64,000 nucleotides of DNA from positions 1,426,001 to 1,490,000 of the forward strand of contig CM071589.1 in assembly GCA_036429605.1 (NCBI GenBank). The letters run 5' to 3'. A program made the position numbers and the translations under genes. Of the stretch, positions 21,406 to 33,689 are shown piece by piece. Position 1 is the first letter of the stretch. Every line of letters begins with the position of its first letter. This stretch comes from Cladobotryum mycophilum (taxonomy: Eukaryota; Ascomycota; Sordariomycetes; Hypocreales; Hypocreaceae). The notes beneath the pieces are model-generated. The model saw only the letters and a program-made list of their open reading frames with translations, was not told where the DNA came from and did no database searches.

Positions 21406-24342
21406 TCAAACACGCTGGTAGAATAGTAGATATGCGACCTTGTTGTCCTTGATACTGTCCTTTGAATGCTTTTCTTTTGTAATGCCGTTGGTGGGGGTGC
21501 TGACAACACTGCTCCACGGCTTCTTGCCGCCAGCTGGTGCTGTAACCTGTTTCCAACCATCTTCATCGCCGGTATCCTCATCGTTTATAGCGCCGAAACG
21601 ATTACCTGATGTACTTGAAGCGCCGTCCTTTCGGTTATCCTTGGCATCTGCATCCGAGCCAACCTCAGCGACATCCTCGCTTCGCACTCGTCGGATCACA
21701 GTATCGTCCAGGCGAATCCACTCGCGGCCATCCTGCCGACGTACGTCCACGGTGTAATGGCCGCCGCTAGCATTTTTGCCGTGATGATAGACTACGCTGA
21801 TAAGCTTGTACTTTGGCATCGAGCCTTCACCAATGTTTTGGCGAGTTTGTCGGGACAGGGCTTCACGGGGAATTTCGAGATCCAATGGATACCCAACCTT
21901 CTTCCATATCTTGACAGTTCCGTGACCTTCTGCATCGAACTGGAATCGCTTGAGGTGAAGAATAAGCACTGGCGGCAGTGACTCGATGAAGACTTGCTTG
22001 GTCGCCATGACATCCTTACCACGTGGAGAATTGAAATCACCCTGAATACGCTCGGGGCGTGTGAGGCCCCGGAGCGCATCGACGACATTCCTCACATCAG
22101 GGGAACCGATATCCAACTGAAGAGGCTGGTAGCGTTCTGTGGTGATGGAGTCTTTCAGGCCAGGTACTCTGAATTCAGATCTGAGAAGGCCACCAAAGAT
22201 CCTGGTGATTGGCGTCGTTATGTTATGGCCTGATGATCTGGTCACTGCGGCGCGTTGCTTGCGGCCTACTTCAAGCCAGTCATCGGATTGTGTGGCCGAA
22301 CCTTCACCAGATGCAGCATCGGAAGACTTTACATCAATGGGAATAGCTGGCACGGTATTCGCGGCTTGGTCGCATTCGTCATCAAGTGACTGAAGAAGGA
22401 AACCCAAGAATTCTTCGGCGTCTTGTTGATGGCCACGCTGAAGCCAAAATTAGTTTGAAGAATGATATATGTTACGCAGGGGATAGTGTGCTTACTCTCA
22501 TGCTCGCAAATAAGTCTAGCTGTCTTATGGCTCCATAGACAAATTCAGGGGTAAACGGTTCGCCATAACGTTCCAAGTCCTCACTCTTCAAAGAGCGATT
22601 CAATTGCTCAATTGAGGACGCAGTTTTCAACACTTTATACTCTCGCATAAACATGATCCTGTTATTCGTGTCAGCAAGTTGATGGTGTTTGATAAGTGGC
22701 TTTGCTCACATGGCATCAATCAATGGAGTCTCGCTTTTGAAACTATGAGCAGCCCTCTTACTGACCAGGTCCAATAGGTCATAGAAAGGGCCACAGAACA
22801 TCAAGACTTGCAACACCTAAGCACGAGTTAGAGTTCTGCAAACCGACCAAAGTCAATAAAAGAGGACTTACAGAATTCATATAACACATATTACCAGTGT
22901 TGATAAGTCCGCGTGGTTCAAGGAAAGAAATTTTGTCACTGGTTTCAACTCGATATGAACGGATAGCTTCGCCTAGGGAGCTGGCATTCGTCTTTGTGAA
23001 TGACCCAACAGCATTGATAGTGCCAGTAGGGGCGGTTGATGTATCGCCATTGAGAGATTCCCCATCGGTAGTAGAACCATTAGGCCCAGTGGCATGTGTC
23101 GTCTTTGTCGCTGGTTTATCAAAGAGGTTTGCCCACCTCGCAGGTGGAGCTCGAACGGGAGGAATGGGGACGGCACTTGCGCCATCTGTTTCTGTCTCGC
23201 CGGCCACTGAAGCGGGGGCCGAGACTTGTGGTTGGGAGTCGACGGTCCGTTCATTTCCAGGTTGCTGGGCTTCCTGTTTCGGCTTCTCAGTATTTGATTG
23301 TTTGTGTACATGCTTCGACAGTGCTGGGACAGCAGGAACAGCAGGGACGGCTGGGCGCGCAGCAGCCACGCCAGGAACTGGACCGGAAACGCTGGTAGCG
23401 GGCTGTGCTTCCATTGCTTTGGAGGATTTCGGCGTGTTTGGAGATGATATAGACTCAGGTACAGACGGGGCGGGTTCTGTTGATGAATCATCTTGCGCCG
23501 AGGTGTTGGTAGATTGGGTGGTCTGGGCTGGAGCAATGGCGGGGTCTTGTTCATCTCGTTCTGCTGAGGCCTCATGCTGTTCCACCGGCAACGACACGGC
23601 CTGACTATCTGCGTTCAGCAACTTTCTTCGCCTTCTTGACCTGGCGGTTTTGGTAGGGAAAGCAGCGTCGGGTCGGGACAACCAGGGGAGCTATTTACCA
23701 CAGTTAGCATAACGCCTAGTCGAACATGATTCTGACAACTTACAGGAGGACGGAAAGTTGGTGGTGGCACATGTGGGGGTTCTCCTGGCTCTCCTGGCTC
23801 GCCTGGCTCCGTGGCGCGGGCGTAGTCGCAGGCACAGTCGCAGGCGCAGGCACAAGCACCTGCTCGACAATCTGTGGTGTAGACGGAGTTGGGGGAGGCA
23901 GAATTTGTGACGAGTGTGTCGAGGAAGGCGTGTGGGGTGGGATTGGAGCAGCCACCAGCGGAGGTTGATACGGAGCAGACAGGCTTGGGGAATGAGATGC
24001 CGCTGGACGATGATAATTTGGCGGAACAGTAACTCCTACCATTGGCGCGTATTGATGCATAGATGGAGGAGATCTTGCATAGTTTTGATATGGTACATAT
24101 CCTTGTGAAGGAATAGCTCCATTCTGATATTGCGGCGGCATTCCATAGTATTGCTGTGGTGAGTATTGCGCATAGTTTGGATACACAGGATTCATATGTT
24201 GTTGATGCTGGTGATATTGGCCCACATACTGAGGCTGCCTCCTTCGAGGGCCCCCTCCCATACCGCCGTTCATATCGACGCCAGCCATGCCACCTACTCC
24301 TCCTTGTAAATTCTGCCCAGCCGGCAGATGGCGGTTACTCAT
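21406..24342 (-). CDS. ubiquitin-specific protease, UBP3/USP10-like
   Basis: Cysteine deubiquitinase. The yeast UBP3-BRE5 pair acts in vesicle coat recycling and ribophagy. Five exons are inferred: 24342-23744, 23690-22872, 22816-22710, 22658-22496 and 22437-21406. They give 906 residues after one base is restored at G23775-23779 (plus strand). The Cys box is GLINTGNMCYMNS, with intron 2 directly after it and VLQVLMFCGP continuing. The QQD box reads RGHQQDAEEFLGFLLQSL and the His box reads SGGHYTVDV. It ends AYLLFYQRV. The first 430 or so residues are low-complexity (Gln/Tyr/Pro then Ala/Thr/Ser/Pro) and likely disordered. The first in-frame ATG is at 24342, but protein-like open frame without ATG continues upstream to about 24450 (see findings), so the true N-terminus is unsure. 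Confidence 0.9.
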
Positions 24343-25198
24343 CCTGCCGGCTTGGGGGATCGTACGGTTGCGGGTATCGCCCAATGCTGCGACTCCCGCA
24401 TCTACTCCGTCGCCGGCAAGGTAGATTCGGGGTGGTAGTTCGTTCTTAGGCCAGGCACGTCAACTCCGAAGCGAAGGGCGAACCCTGGGTCGTTGCTCGA
24501 AGAAGGAGGATGGTGATGCCTAACAGCGCAAAACCAAAGTGCTGTGCAAGGCCTTTACGTGATTAATCCACAGACAGCTGGCCTGCCTGACGTTTGGAAG
24601 CCAGAAATGGGGGAAGAAAGTGACAAGAAATGTAAGAGTATAGGTTCAAGGCCGTATTCGAAGGGGGAGAAAGATGAAGAAATATGACAAAGGTTCAGCA
24701 CTAGAACCCAGGATACACAAATTTGGAGGTTAAAGTTTCCTGATGCTTAATTGCGGCGACGACATAGTTGCGGCGCACCCTCGGAAGGAGCCGTGGCTGA
24801 GGCAGACATCGTCTGTGCCACACGTTTCCAGCGCCTTTCCATGGATTACCCGACTCTTTGGTTAAACAATGATTACCATCACGGGTGAAGCTTGGGGGTG
24901 TCTGAAGGACTAGGAAATTGAATAAGACACGAGAGTAAATGCTCTCAAGGTTTTGCAAACATTGAAAATGGAAACAAAGTCTGATATAATTCTCTAATAG
25001 ATTTTACGGCTCTGTAAAATGCACATGCTCGTCTTCTTTGCCACTCCGTTGTAGCACGTGCCCCTCCAACCAACCATACGTCCTAATACAACACCGAATA
25101 CTTCCAAGAATACCTCTTGATCTTCAATACCATATACAGAACTGGACCCAAACGCCAAAACCTTTATCAACAATAAATCTTGCCACAGCGCCAGGATT
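24343..25198. other. intergenic upstream of ubiquitin protease
   Basis: The first 110 bases remain open in the ubiquitin-protease frame. The rest holds the probable promoter and the 3' flank of the SAE2 gene. No separate gene is visible. Confidence 0.45.
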
Positions 25199-27345
25199 TT
25201 ATTCATCCCGGAACAACCATCTACCCCCAGACCGCATAGCCTCTCTATATCTTTCTATTACGGCCTGTTTCTCTCGTTTCGACGCTTCCTCCCTTTCAGC
25301 TTCCAACTCTTGTGTATCAGGGAAATCCGCGTTCCAAAAGCCGGGGGTGATTGCATACGGGAAAATCGATGCCTGTGTTTTCCGTACTTATTCGCCAGTT
25401 CTTCTGTCTTGGCTTCGAGCCAAAGTTCATTCCTCTCCTCTTTTGACATGGCTGCCAACCTATACGAGTAGTCCCCCAAGTAAGCCTCAAGCAACTTTTG
25501 CTCCTCTTGCCTCTGAGCCGCCGTCAGTGGTGGGTTTGGACGTTGGGATAAAGCTAGAGCTCTAAATTGCTTCCCACAGCAATGCAGGTCGGTGCAACCA
25601 CGTAAACATGCTCTATCATCCTTGTCTCTGACTACTTCGGAGAAAGCAAAATCATGCCCATCATTTGTTGCAGGATTAATCTTAAAATCGTCAAGACGAA
25701 GTTCTGAAAGGGGCTTGCGCCGAAGAACTGAGGCAGGATTTTTGCCTTTCTGGGGTGACCTCTCTGGAGCTGGTGTTCTCTGATCAGGCGCCTTGAATCG
25801 TGGTGTTGTATTGGCGTCGGTGCTGTGACGCTTGTTGTTTTGCCTCGCCATCCTCTCAAAGGGTAGTTCTCGCCGTTCAGGTATACCCAAATCATGCTGT
25901 GGAGAATCAACAGTCTGACCTAGACGAGAGATGGTCGGAGTGTTCTCAAGGGCCGGGGTGTTTAGCAAGCAATCCAGTCGACCCTTGACAGTTGAGATAG
26001 GAGTGTTGAGGTTTCTTTGCTTCCTTTCAGAGGTGTCCTTCCCATAAACGCCACCGTCTTCTGCAAGCACGCCGATACCACGGCTTAAACCAATTCTCAC
26101 TGACGGCGTCTCGTCTTTGTCGTCTGTTGGTCGAATTGATCGTTTGTTACCACTTACGGGTGTGAGAATAGATGACACCGGTACCCTTTTTGTAAAGTTG
26201 ACTCGGGAGACTGTTTGAGGATGATCAGGGTGCACAAACAAGGGAGTGGGTGTATCCGACGGCATCTCCTGTTCTTCGCCCTGGTGCGGGTCATCCACTT
26301 CCTTGCGTTTTCGCGGCGTTGCCATCTTTTGCGCAATATCGCCCAAGTCAAGACTTTCTTGCGTATGAATTCCATATCGCTCAAACGTACGGATAGGGCT
26401 TGAATCGTTCGGTTCAAGCTTAATCCTTCGAATCCCAGTCACCTCCGTACCACCACCACCCTCTACTCTTCTCTTTTTCAGAACCCGTTCAGAGACAACT
26501 ACCGGTGTATCCGAGGAAGGCTCATGCTTAATGACGACTTCCCGCTCTTCACAACTGGCTTCAAGTGGCGGCAGATCCATGGTCTCCTCTTCTTCCGGCT
26601 CTCCCTGGGTAGACTGTAGATGAGCATCATCTCTAGGGGCTTCCTCCTCCACCCCCTAGTTGAGGATGCCGGTGGTAGTGGGGGCAAGTCCAAGATGCCA
26701 TCGTCGGAGGTAAAACTGGCGCTGGGTTTATTGGCGCGGGAGTTGCGGTGGCCTCTCTCGAGAATGTGTATCATGTGCTCTTCTTCAGCGGCCTTAATCT
26801 TCTTCTCCAGCCATGTTGCATGTTGTATCCACTTGTCCCGTTCATCTTTTCTCCTCTGAAGTGCCTCCTTTGCCTTTTTGAAGTTGTCGGAGAGTGCATT
26901 AAATCTTAGCTGCAGCTTGACGAAATCGTAATTATCGCCCTTTGCACTATTGGATGAAGTGGGCGTCGTCTCCGTTGCCGAGGGGGTCGGAGGGGGATGA
27001 TATCTCGGAGCGTCCAACAATAGGTCTCTCCTCTTGGCATCACGAGGGGTAGACGCAGTCATTGTTGCCAGTTGGGCCTGAAGTTTTGCATTCTCCTTCT
27101 CTAGTCTATCAATGGTTGCAAGATTGTCTCCCGAGTCGTCATCATTCACGGTGCATGTGCCCGCATCCTTGAGAAGTGATTTCCGCTGCTGCAACTCTAT
27201 GCTGGCGTTAATGTCGGGTCACATTTGTAGAGCATGTGTGCACGAAATAGAACGTACCAGCACGGAGATCACGGTCTATCTTTTCGCACACATCATTAAG
27301 AGCTTCGAAAATGGCCGGGCGGCCACGTTCAAACCAAGTCGCCAT
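25199..27345 (-). CDS. SAE2: SAE2/Ctp1/CtIP-like DNA end resection factor
   Basis: Activator of the Mre11-Rad50 nuclease in double-strand-break resection and meiosis. Two exons are inferred: 27345-27258 and 27196-25199. They give 695 residues after bases are restored at C26652-26656 and G25343-25347 (plus strand). The start MATWFERGRPAIFEAL resembles SAE2/CtIP N-termini and is followed by a coiled coil (RLEKENAKLQAQL), the oligomerisation part. The C-terminal Ctp1/CtIP domain has the cysteine cluster CLRGCTDLHCCGKQF and the RHR-type KHRHRF. After the second repair the tail reads GFWNADFPDTQELEAE and ends LFRDE. A central region rich in TP and SP sites fits CDK control of this family, which is inference. 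Without the repairs it would look like two separate proteins. Confidence 0.88.
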
Positions 27346-28465
27346 GACTGAAGGTTCGATAAACCGCAGGGCATGGTGAAGGTGGCGGTAGGCCTGGTCG
27401 TTCACGGGAAAGCTTAATTGGTTTCACGCAATTATGGGAACGCGCCGCGTGGTGAAAGCGCCACTACCAAACTAAGCAGTGTACACGTGACACGTCAAAC
27501 GGGGAAATTGCGTTGAATCTTTGAACAGCGTTTTTCATTTTCCAACTTGGTTCACGATGATGCAATATCCAGTCAATCCTTGTTGCTTCATCTTCTTGCC
27601 ATTTTAGTACGGAGTATATTTTTGAGATTGATGCTGTCATTGGTGCATCATATCTAACAGTCGGAGCAGGTAGACGTGCCTCTAGATTGGTCTCAAATAT
27701 CCCCCCACCTTTGGAATCAGAATACTACAAACTAAGAACCACAACAATGATAGACAGATAATAAACAATCGTTACGCCTAAGCTTTTTTTTTTGCTTGTA
27801 TATCCTTTAGAATAATTCATCTGTCTATTCTTGAAATTCAATGTAGAAAAAGTCTGAGTGATCCATTGCTTGTACCCACCGGCAGCTGCGAACATGCGAG
27901 GGTTGACATCACAGCTCCAGGACTACTCCCCCCAACGTTATGCGGTACAACGTTTTTCCGCGGCAAGTGACCTGGATGCTATGACCACCTCTCGCTTCGT
28001 GGGTTGTGGGTGTCAGCGGGTCACTGCCCGCCTGTAAACGCACGCACGCACGATCAATCAAGCCAAGGGCCCAAGACCGTTATCGCCAAAAACTTTTCCC
28101 TTTTTCGTCTGCACGTTTTTCATATCGCCCATTTGTGAAATCAACACAGCCAACTACACAAATTTCAAGCCTCATCTCTTCCAAACGGTATGTAATTATT
28201 GGATCATGTTCCTTGCGCAGCCTCCTTCATGTTTCCTTTTCTCACTTGTCTAAATTCCGAGGCATGAAGAGGTGGCAACATGATAAAAGTTCGAGGGCCT
28301 TTGTCGCAACTCTCTTGTTGCCGCTCGCTCAGTGTCAAATTGCCCCTCAGCCTCCCCAAGACGACTTCATTTTTTTCCTCTCCTCTCTCTCTTCTGAAAA
28401 TGCAAAACTGATACTGATTTGAATATCTAGACATACCCTCCATCACCCTCTCAACCATCTCAAAA
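27346..28465. promoter_or_regulatory. divergent SAE2/GIS2 intergenic region
   Basis: 1.1 kb between divergent starts. It has one TACGGAGTA motif (27608-27616), AT-rich middle sequence and a CGCACGCACGCA-type repeat near 28040. The 28080-28460 stretch is probably the GIS2 leader. Nothing coding is seen. Confidence 0.5.
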
Positions 28466-29647
28466 ATGGATTACCAACCTCGAGGAGCATGCTACTCTTG
28501 TTAGTTTCAATCTATTCTCCATCTGTGAAATCACCCTTCTCTCTCGGAATTTTACTGCGGGTCCCACCTGGGTTAAGATTTCAAAGTGGGATGTTTGGCG
28601 TTGTCCCGCAGCACCAAAAAGTCCTTGTTCACCACCCACTTGCCGATGGCTCACTTCATTCCACAATTCAAGTCAACGATGTTCTGTCATTGGATTTTAT
28701 CCCATTTCCTTATCTTAATATCATTTCATTCATTTTTCAAAGATTCACATAAGATTCAAAATCATTGTTGATTCAAGAGCCTGTCGCTAACATATCATAC
28801 CTTAGGCGGTTCCACTGGCCACCAGGTACACTCAAAGCCAAATCGTCTATAAGGAACAATCTGTTTACTTTTTTCTTTAGGCCCGTGACTGCCCTAGCAA
28901 AGGCCCTGCTAAGTGGTACGCATTCTCTTTCTAATCTCATTAATACTGATGCTAATTTTTCTCTTCATAGCTACAACTGTGGTGGTAGGTCCCATCTATA
29001 ACATGTCTATTTTGTTTTAGGGTGCTGACATACATGACAGGCGAGGGTCACATGAGTAGGTGCCATTCAACTTTCAGAATTCACAACATGCTAAACAAAT
29101 TTAGGCCGTGACTGCACTGAGCCCATGAAGGACAACAAGTCCTGCTACAAGTGCGGCCAGACTGGCCACATTTCCCGCGATTGCCCCCAGAGCGGAGGCA
29201 GTGGCCAAGCCACCGAGTGCTACAAGGTACGAAACGAATAACCTTATCTGACGGCTCTGATATCAATGAAGCTAATCAATATGATAAGTGTGGTGAGATG
29301 GGCCACATTGCCCGAAGCTGCACCAAGGCTGGTGGCGGCAGCTTCGGCGGTAACTTCGGCGGCAACAGCGGTGGTTACGGTGGTGGTGCTGGTGGTGGTG
29401 CTGGTGGCAAGACCTGCTACTCATGCGGTGGCTACGGTCACATGTCCCGTATGTATTTCACCCGCTCCTGTCCATCGCCCAAACTAACTGTTTTGTAGGA
29501 GAGTGTGTGAACGGCATGAAGTGCTACAACTGCGGCGAATCCGGCCACTACTCTCGCGACTGCCCTAAGGAATCAGCTGGCGGAGAGAAGATCTGCTACA
29601 AGTGCCAGCAGAGCGGCCACGTTCAGGCTCAGTGCCCAAACAACTAA
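28466..29647 (+). CDS. GIS2: CCHC zinc-knuckle protein, GIS2/CNBP-like
   Basis: Nucleic-acid-binding protein of the CNBP/Gis2 family, which binds G-rich RNA and acts in translation. I infer eight exons: 28466-28499, 28806-28825, 28881-28915, 28971-28984, 29041-29055, 29105-29226, 29289-29448 and 29499-29647. They total 549 bases and give 182 residues. Spliced, they encode seven CX2CX4HX4C knuckles, for example CYSCGSTGHQARDC, CYNCGGEGHMSRDC, CYKCGQTGHISRDC and CYNCGESGHYSRDC. The last, CYKCQQSGHVQAQC, precedes the stop. A Gly-rich stretch lies between knuckles 4 and 5. Three successive exons are only 20, 14-15 and 35 bases long. Each junction is GT-AG and the knuckle spacing supports every one. 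The 306-base first intron is the longest. Confidence 0.9.
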
Positions 29648-30443
29648 GTGGCGAAGCCGTTCTCTCAGTTATGACGAACCGGGAGGAAGTTGACGTGGCA
29701 GCTCCATGATACCCACGACGAAGCTTTTGTTTTTATTTTTTCCTTTGTTTGCTTCGACTCTGCCATCTTTGATGATGGGCATAAAAGTTCATTGGGCATG
29801 ATTGTTATGATCATAAAGTAGCCGGCTTGCAACTCGCGTTGCTCCGAACTTGGCAGGCTGCATGCGTTTCAGCATGGAAATTGGAACACTTGGGAATTGA
29901 GCTCGCCAAGGGAATGGCGACTTCGACGACGTACATGGTCCAACCACTAAGGGACAGACGAGACAGTGGCTATTGTTGAATCTCGACGAGGATGGTGGCA
30001 TTGTGGCATATTTTGCGGTATGCATATGCATTCGGTCTGGAAGGAAATGAGACTTAGGCCATGAATACACGGTGTGCTAGGCTGTTAGCCAAATGACGTG
30101 AGTCACGTCGATAGTAAATCGATGGACCAAGTATTTGCGTATCCATAATTTTGTGACGGTTCTCTCTGTGTTACGGGACAAAGATTCGATATCCATGTGT
30201 AAGCACTTAATCTTGGTGAGTCAGATTGGCAGTTTGGTGCACTCTGTGGACGGGAACTGGCCAACACTAAAGGTCACTCGATTCATTATCAGTTCTCATG
30301 CAGAAAGTTGGTTGTAATGCAACAATATTGGTCATAAAGATTACTGTATATTTATATTATATCCAGAAATTCACGCTCTTGATACCCAAAGTCCTACACA
30401 TACATCGTCATTTTTGGTCGTACATACTAATTTATTTTTCCTT
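29648..30443. other. intergenic, converging 3' ends
   Basis: 3' flanks of GIS2 and of the acyl-CoA dehydrogenase. I see nothing coding. Confidence 0.5.
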
Positions 30444-32046
30444 TTACAACATGGCCTTGGGGAAGTCCTTCATGGCTTGTCTCACACCAAGGTCACCCAA
30501 GACCTCCTCGGCACCACCCAGGATGGCATCGAACTTGTAAGTTCGGTGGAACATCTCAATGTACTTGCCCATACCGGATTGGGTGAGGGCACGACCACCG
30601 AAGATTTGGACGGACTCGTCGGCGATCTCGTGGGCAGCACGGGTGATGCTCATCTTGAGGAGACCGACGGGGCCGGCAAGATGCCTGGCCTGCTGCTTGT
30701 AGGGCATGTGGCACATCTGGTAGGTGATGGATTCCAGGTAGGCCTGGTTGGCCTCGACGAGGGCAATCATCTTGGCGAGCTTCTGACGGATGACAGGCTG
30801 GTCGATGAGACGCTTGCCGAAAACAATACGCTGGTTGGACCACTTCAAGCACTCCTCAACAATGAATCGGGAGGCACGAACGGAAGCGCAGGCCATGGTC
30901 CAACGCTCGTGGTTGAAGTTGCTGAGAATAACGTGGATACCCTTGTTCTCCTCACCCAAGAGGTTCTCAACGGGGACCTTGACATTGTCGAAGGTGACGT
31001 AGGCGGTTCCAGCAGCGGGAGAGTAGGAGGTCTTGATGGCCTTGGTCTCGACACCCTCACCGCGCTCGATCAGAATAACACTAAGAGCGTTGCCGGTGCG
31101 GACACCAGTAACAAAGTAGTCGCAGAAGACACCGTTGGTGATCCACTTCTTGGTACCGTTGACAATCTAGTAGGCGATTAGTTATGAAAATGCGGTTGGC
31201 TCAAGCGTAGGACAATCAACTTACGTAGTGCTTGCCATCGGGGGTCTTCTCGGCGGTGGTACGCAGACCAGCGACGTCGGAGCCAGCAAAAGCCTCGGTA
31301 ATAGCCAAACACAGCTTCTTCTTGCCGCTGAAGACCTCGTTGGCAATCTTGTTCTTCCAGGCCTCGTCCCTGGCAAAGTTGAGAACAGCAGTGAGACCAA
31401 TGGTCATACCAGCCAAGTTACCGTCCTGGAATCCTCTCATCATGGGACGAACCATCTCCTGGGCGAGAATCTGGTCGTGGAAATAGTCAAACTCCTCACC
31501 CTTGACAACACCATCGAGCATGTTGATGCCGTGAAGATGCTTGCCAGGGCCGAGACGCATGTGCAGGAGGCCAGCCTTGCTCATACGATCAATGAGCTCC
31601 TGGCTGATGTGCTTGCCAGTAGCCTCAGCTTCCAGGGCCTCGGGCGTGACATATTTGTCTGTGAACTCGCGAAGGGCCTTGGCCAATTTGTGGTGGGACT
31701 CCTTGTAGTAGGGGCTCTTGAAGACGGGCGACAGCCACAGAGGCTCGGCGTAGGGAACTGGGCTGAAGTCACCGGGGCCCTGGACAATGACCTGGGACTT
31801 TTCGCCAGCAACGGTACCGATGGCGAGGTCGGCGTACTTGGTGAGGACTTCTTGTCGGTGGAGGTTGTAGAAGGCCTTTGTGGCGTCCTGGCCAGCAATC
31901 TGCTTCAGGACGGATTCACCGCCAGGATGCGCGTCGACGAAATCGGTGAGATCGTAAACAATGCTGTCAATGATACACCAGAGGGAGTCCTCGGACGTGT
32001 GGTCGCGAACCTCTTCGCGAGTGAAGGTCTTGGCGGGGGGAGACAT
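30444..32046 (-). CDS. cytochrome b5-acyl-CoA dehydrogenase fusion
   Basis: Flavoenzyme oxidising acyl-CoA, with an N-terminal haem domain that could act in electron transfer. Two exons are inferred: 32046-31225 and 31166-30444 (60 bases between them, about one codon-neutral GTAAGT-TAG intron), giving 514 residues. Residues 5-80 are cytochrome b5, with haem ligands His40 in DAHPGGES and His63 in FYNLHRQ. The dehydrogenase domain shows the two family signatures, LCLAITEAFAGSDVAGLRTT and QIFGGRALTQSGMGKYIE. There is no mitochondrial presequence. The C-terminus is KAML, at best a weak peroxisomal signal, so location is unclear. Such fusions are known in fungi. It is divergent from the amine oxidase gene with 1.6 kb between starts. 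Confidence 0.92.
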
Positions 32047-33689
32047 TATGGCGGGAGGATCAGGGTATCTAGACGGGAAACTTGGAAATGAAGGAATGGA
32101 CAAGAGGCGTGTAAAGTCTAGAAGAATCAATTGTTCAAATTTTCTGGGGAAGAGGAGATTTTTATCGATGAAACTGTCCACGCTGAGGCCGGCTGACGCC
32201 CGGAACTTGGTAGTGACGAACCTCGGCTTTCAAGGTTGCACGAATGGGTCCGGGGCAGGAAGTAATCGTTATTTAACTATCTTACTATTGGCGGGTGGAT
32301 TTGAGAAGAGTGGAGACATAGCGTGAACATGTGATTTAGTCCGGAAACGTCGTTCTTTTTGTAGCAGTACTTCCAAGGTCTTCGGATCCGGAGATTAAGG
32401 TGGTATCCCGCTGGAGCTTGTCTGAAGCTGATACATCAAGTTGCAAGGCTACCTTGACCTCAAGGTTGTTGGAATGCGATACCGAGTATTTCAAGAAAGA
32501 GTCTACGGGCATTCAAACTCACATGGTTCTTTTTTCTTTTTTTTTCTTTTTTCTGAACGGCCAAGGTAGACTTTCGTCACCGTTCATTTGTCAAGCTGTA
32601 TGTTTCACAACTCAAGGCTTAGCTCTAAGCAAGGTACCTAGTACTATATGTACATATAGAGGTTATCTTGGATCTCTACAATGGACCCACTCACGTCGGG
32701 GGCTGGTTTGCGGAGAAGCCAAGGCAATCCTACAAGTACAAGTATGAGCAACAAGCAGTACTACCTGATACCTTATGAGCCCAACTTACCCTAAAGTCCT
32801 CGATTGGAGGGACACTCTACTGCAACTTAATTAAGCATTGGATTTTATATTTTATTATTCCATGCTATCATTTGCTACCTATTTACGTCGTGCATACTGG
32901 TAAGTCGTATTAGTACCCGCTCTCTTATCTGTCTCGAAACAACAAAAATCTTGGAATTCCGATTTCGCCTCAAACATCCAATGTCGCTTCGTCGCATGCC
33001 GTGACCGCCAGTGCGGTTTACGGAGTGTCAATATTTGTTGATCCGGCAACCTGGATCTGCATCTAGAGATTTCAACATGTCATGGAAATTCCCGTTCTGA
33101 GTTTCCGCACGTCTTGCGGCGGCTCATCGGACTCTGCCGCCTTGCACCCAACTCACATGATTCGAGCCTGGTGGTCTGGATGCCTATCCACCCCCCGTGA
33201 TCCTGCCAATAGCGCATTTCCCAACTATCTCCTATTATTGTCTTATGTTATTCAAACTGTTGATTTGTGCCTTCCCTTTCCATCTGCCTCGACTCGAATC
33301 TCCTTATCCAAAATTCCCTCTCCCGTCCATACCCGTTGCCACATCTACATCCATCTCCTATAAATCCCACAGGAATGTTTCTTCTGGAAGACCTACCAAT
33401 ATAGATCTGTCAATAAACGATTCCGAATACCTAAGTAGTATTCATACCCAAACCCTCATACTTACTATACCTTATTTACCATCTTCACCTATCATCCTTA
33501 TGCAATGGATGCTTACGCCATAAACTATACCAGCATCTCCATGCGAGATTCATCAAAACTCTACCAGGACCTTAAAGCCTCACGACCCCATAGTTTGATC
33601 CATCTGGGACAAAATAGCGTTACATCTCGAACCGCCACAATGGAAAGCTTTCTAAAGGTACAAACGAAACCTGTCTATGCTTTCGCCAT
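32047..33689. other. divergent intergenic region, 1.6 kb
   Basis: No gene is supported. There is a T/C-rich run near 32527-32553, and CT/AT-rich leader-like sequence from 33220 to 33690 before the amine oxidase. An open frame from 33505 to 33750 is not protein-like, although an upstream exon of the amine oxidase cannot be excluded. Confidence 0.45.

Noticed and set aside
32047..32181. Extended N-terminus of the acyl-CoA dehydrogenase
   Set aside because: The upstream in-frame stretch begins at GTG, not ATG, and is not a convincing targeting peptide. The start at 32046 directly precedes the b5 domain.
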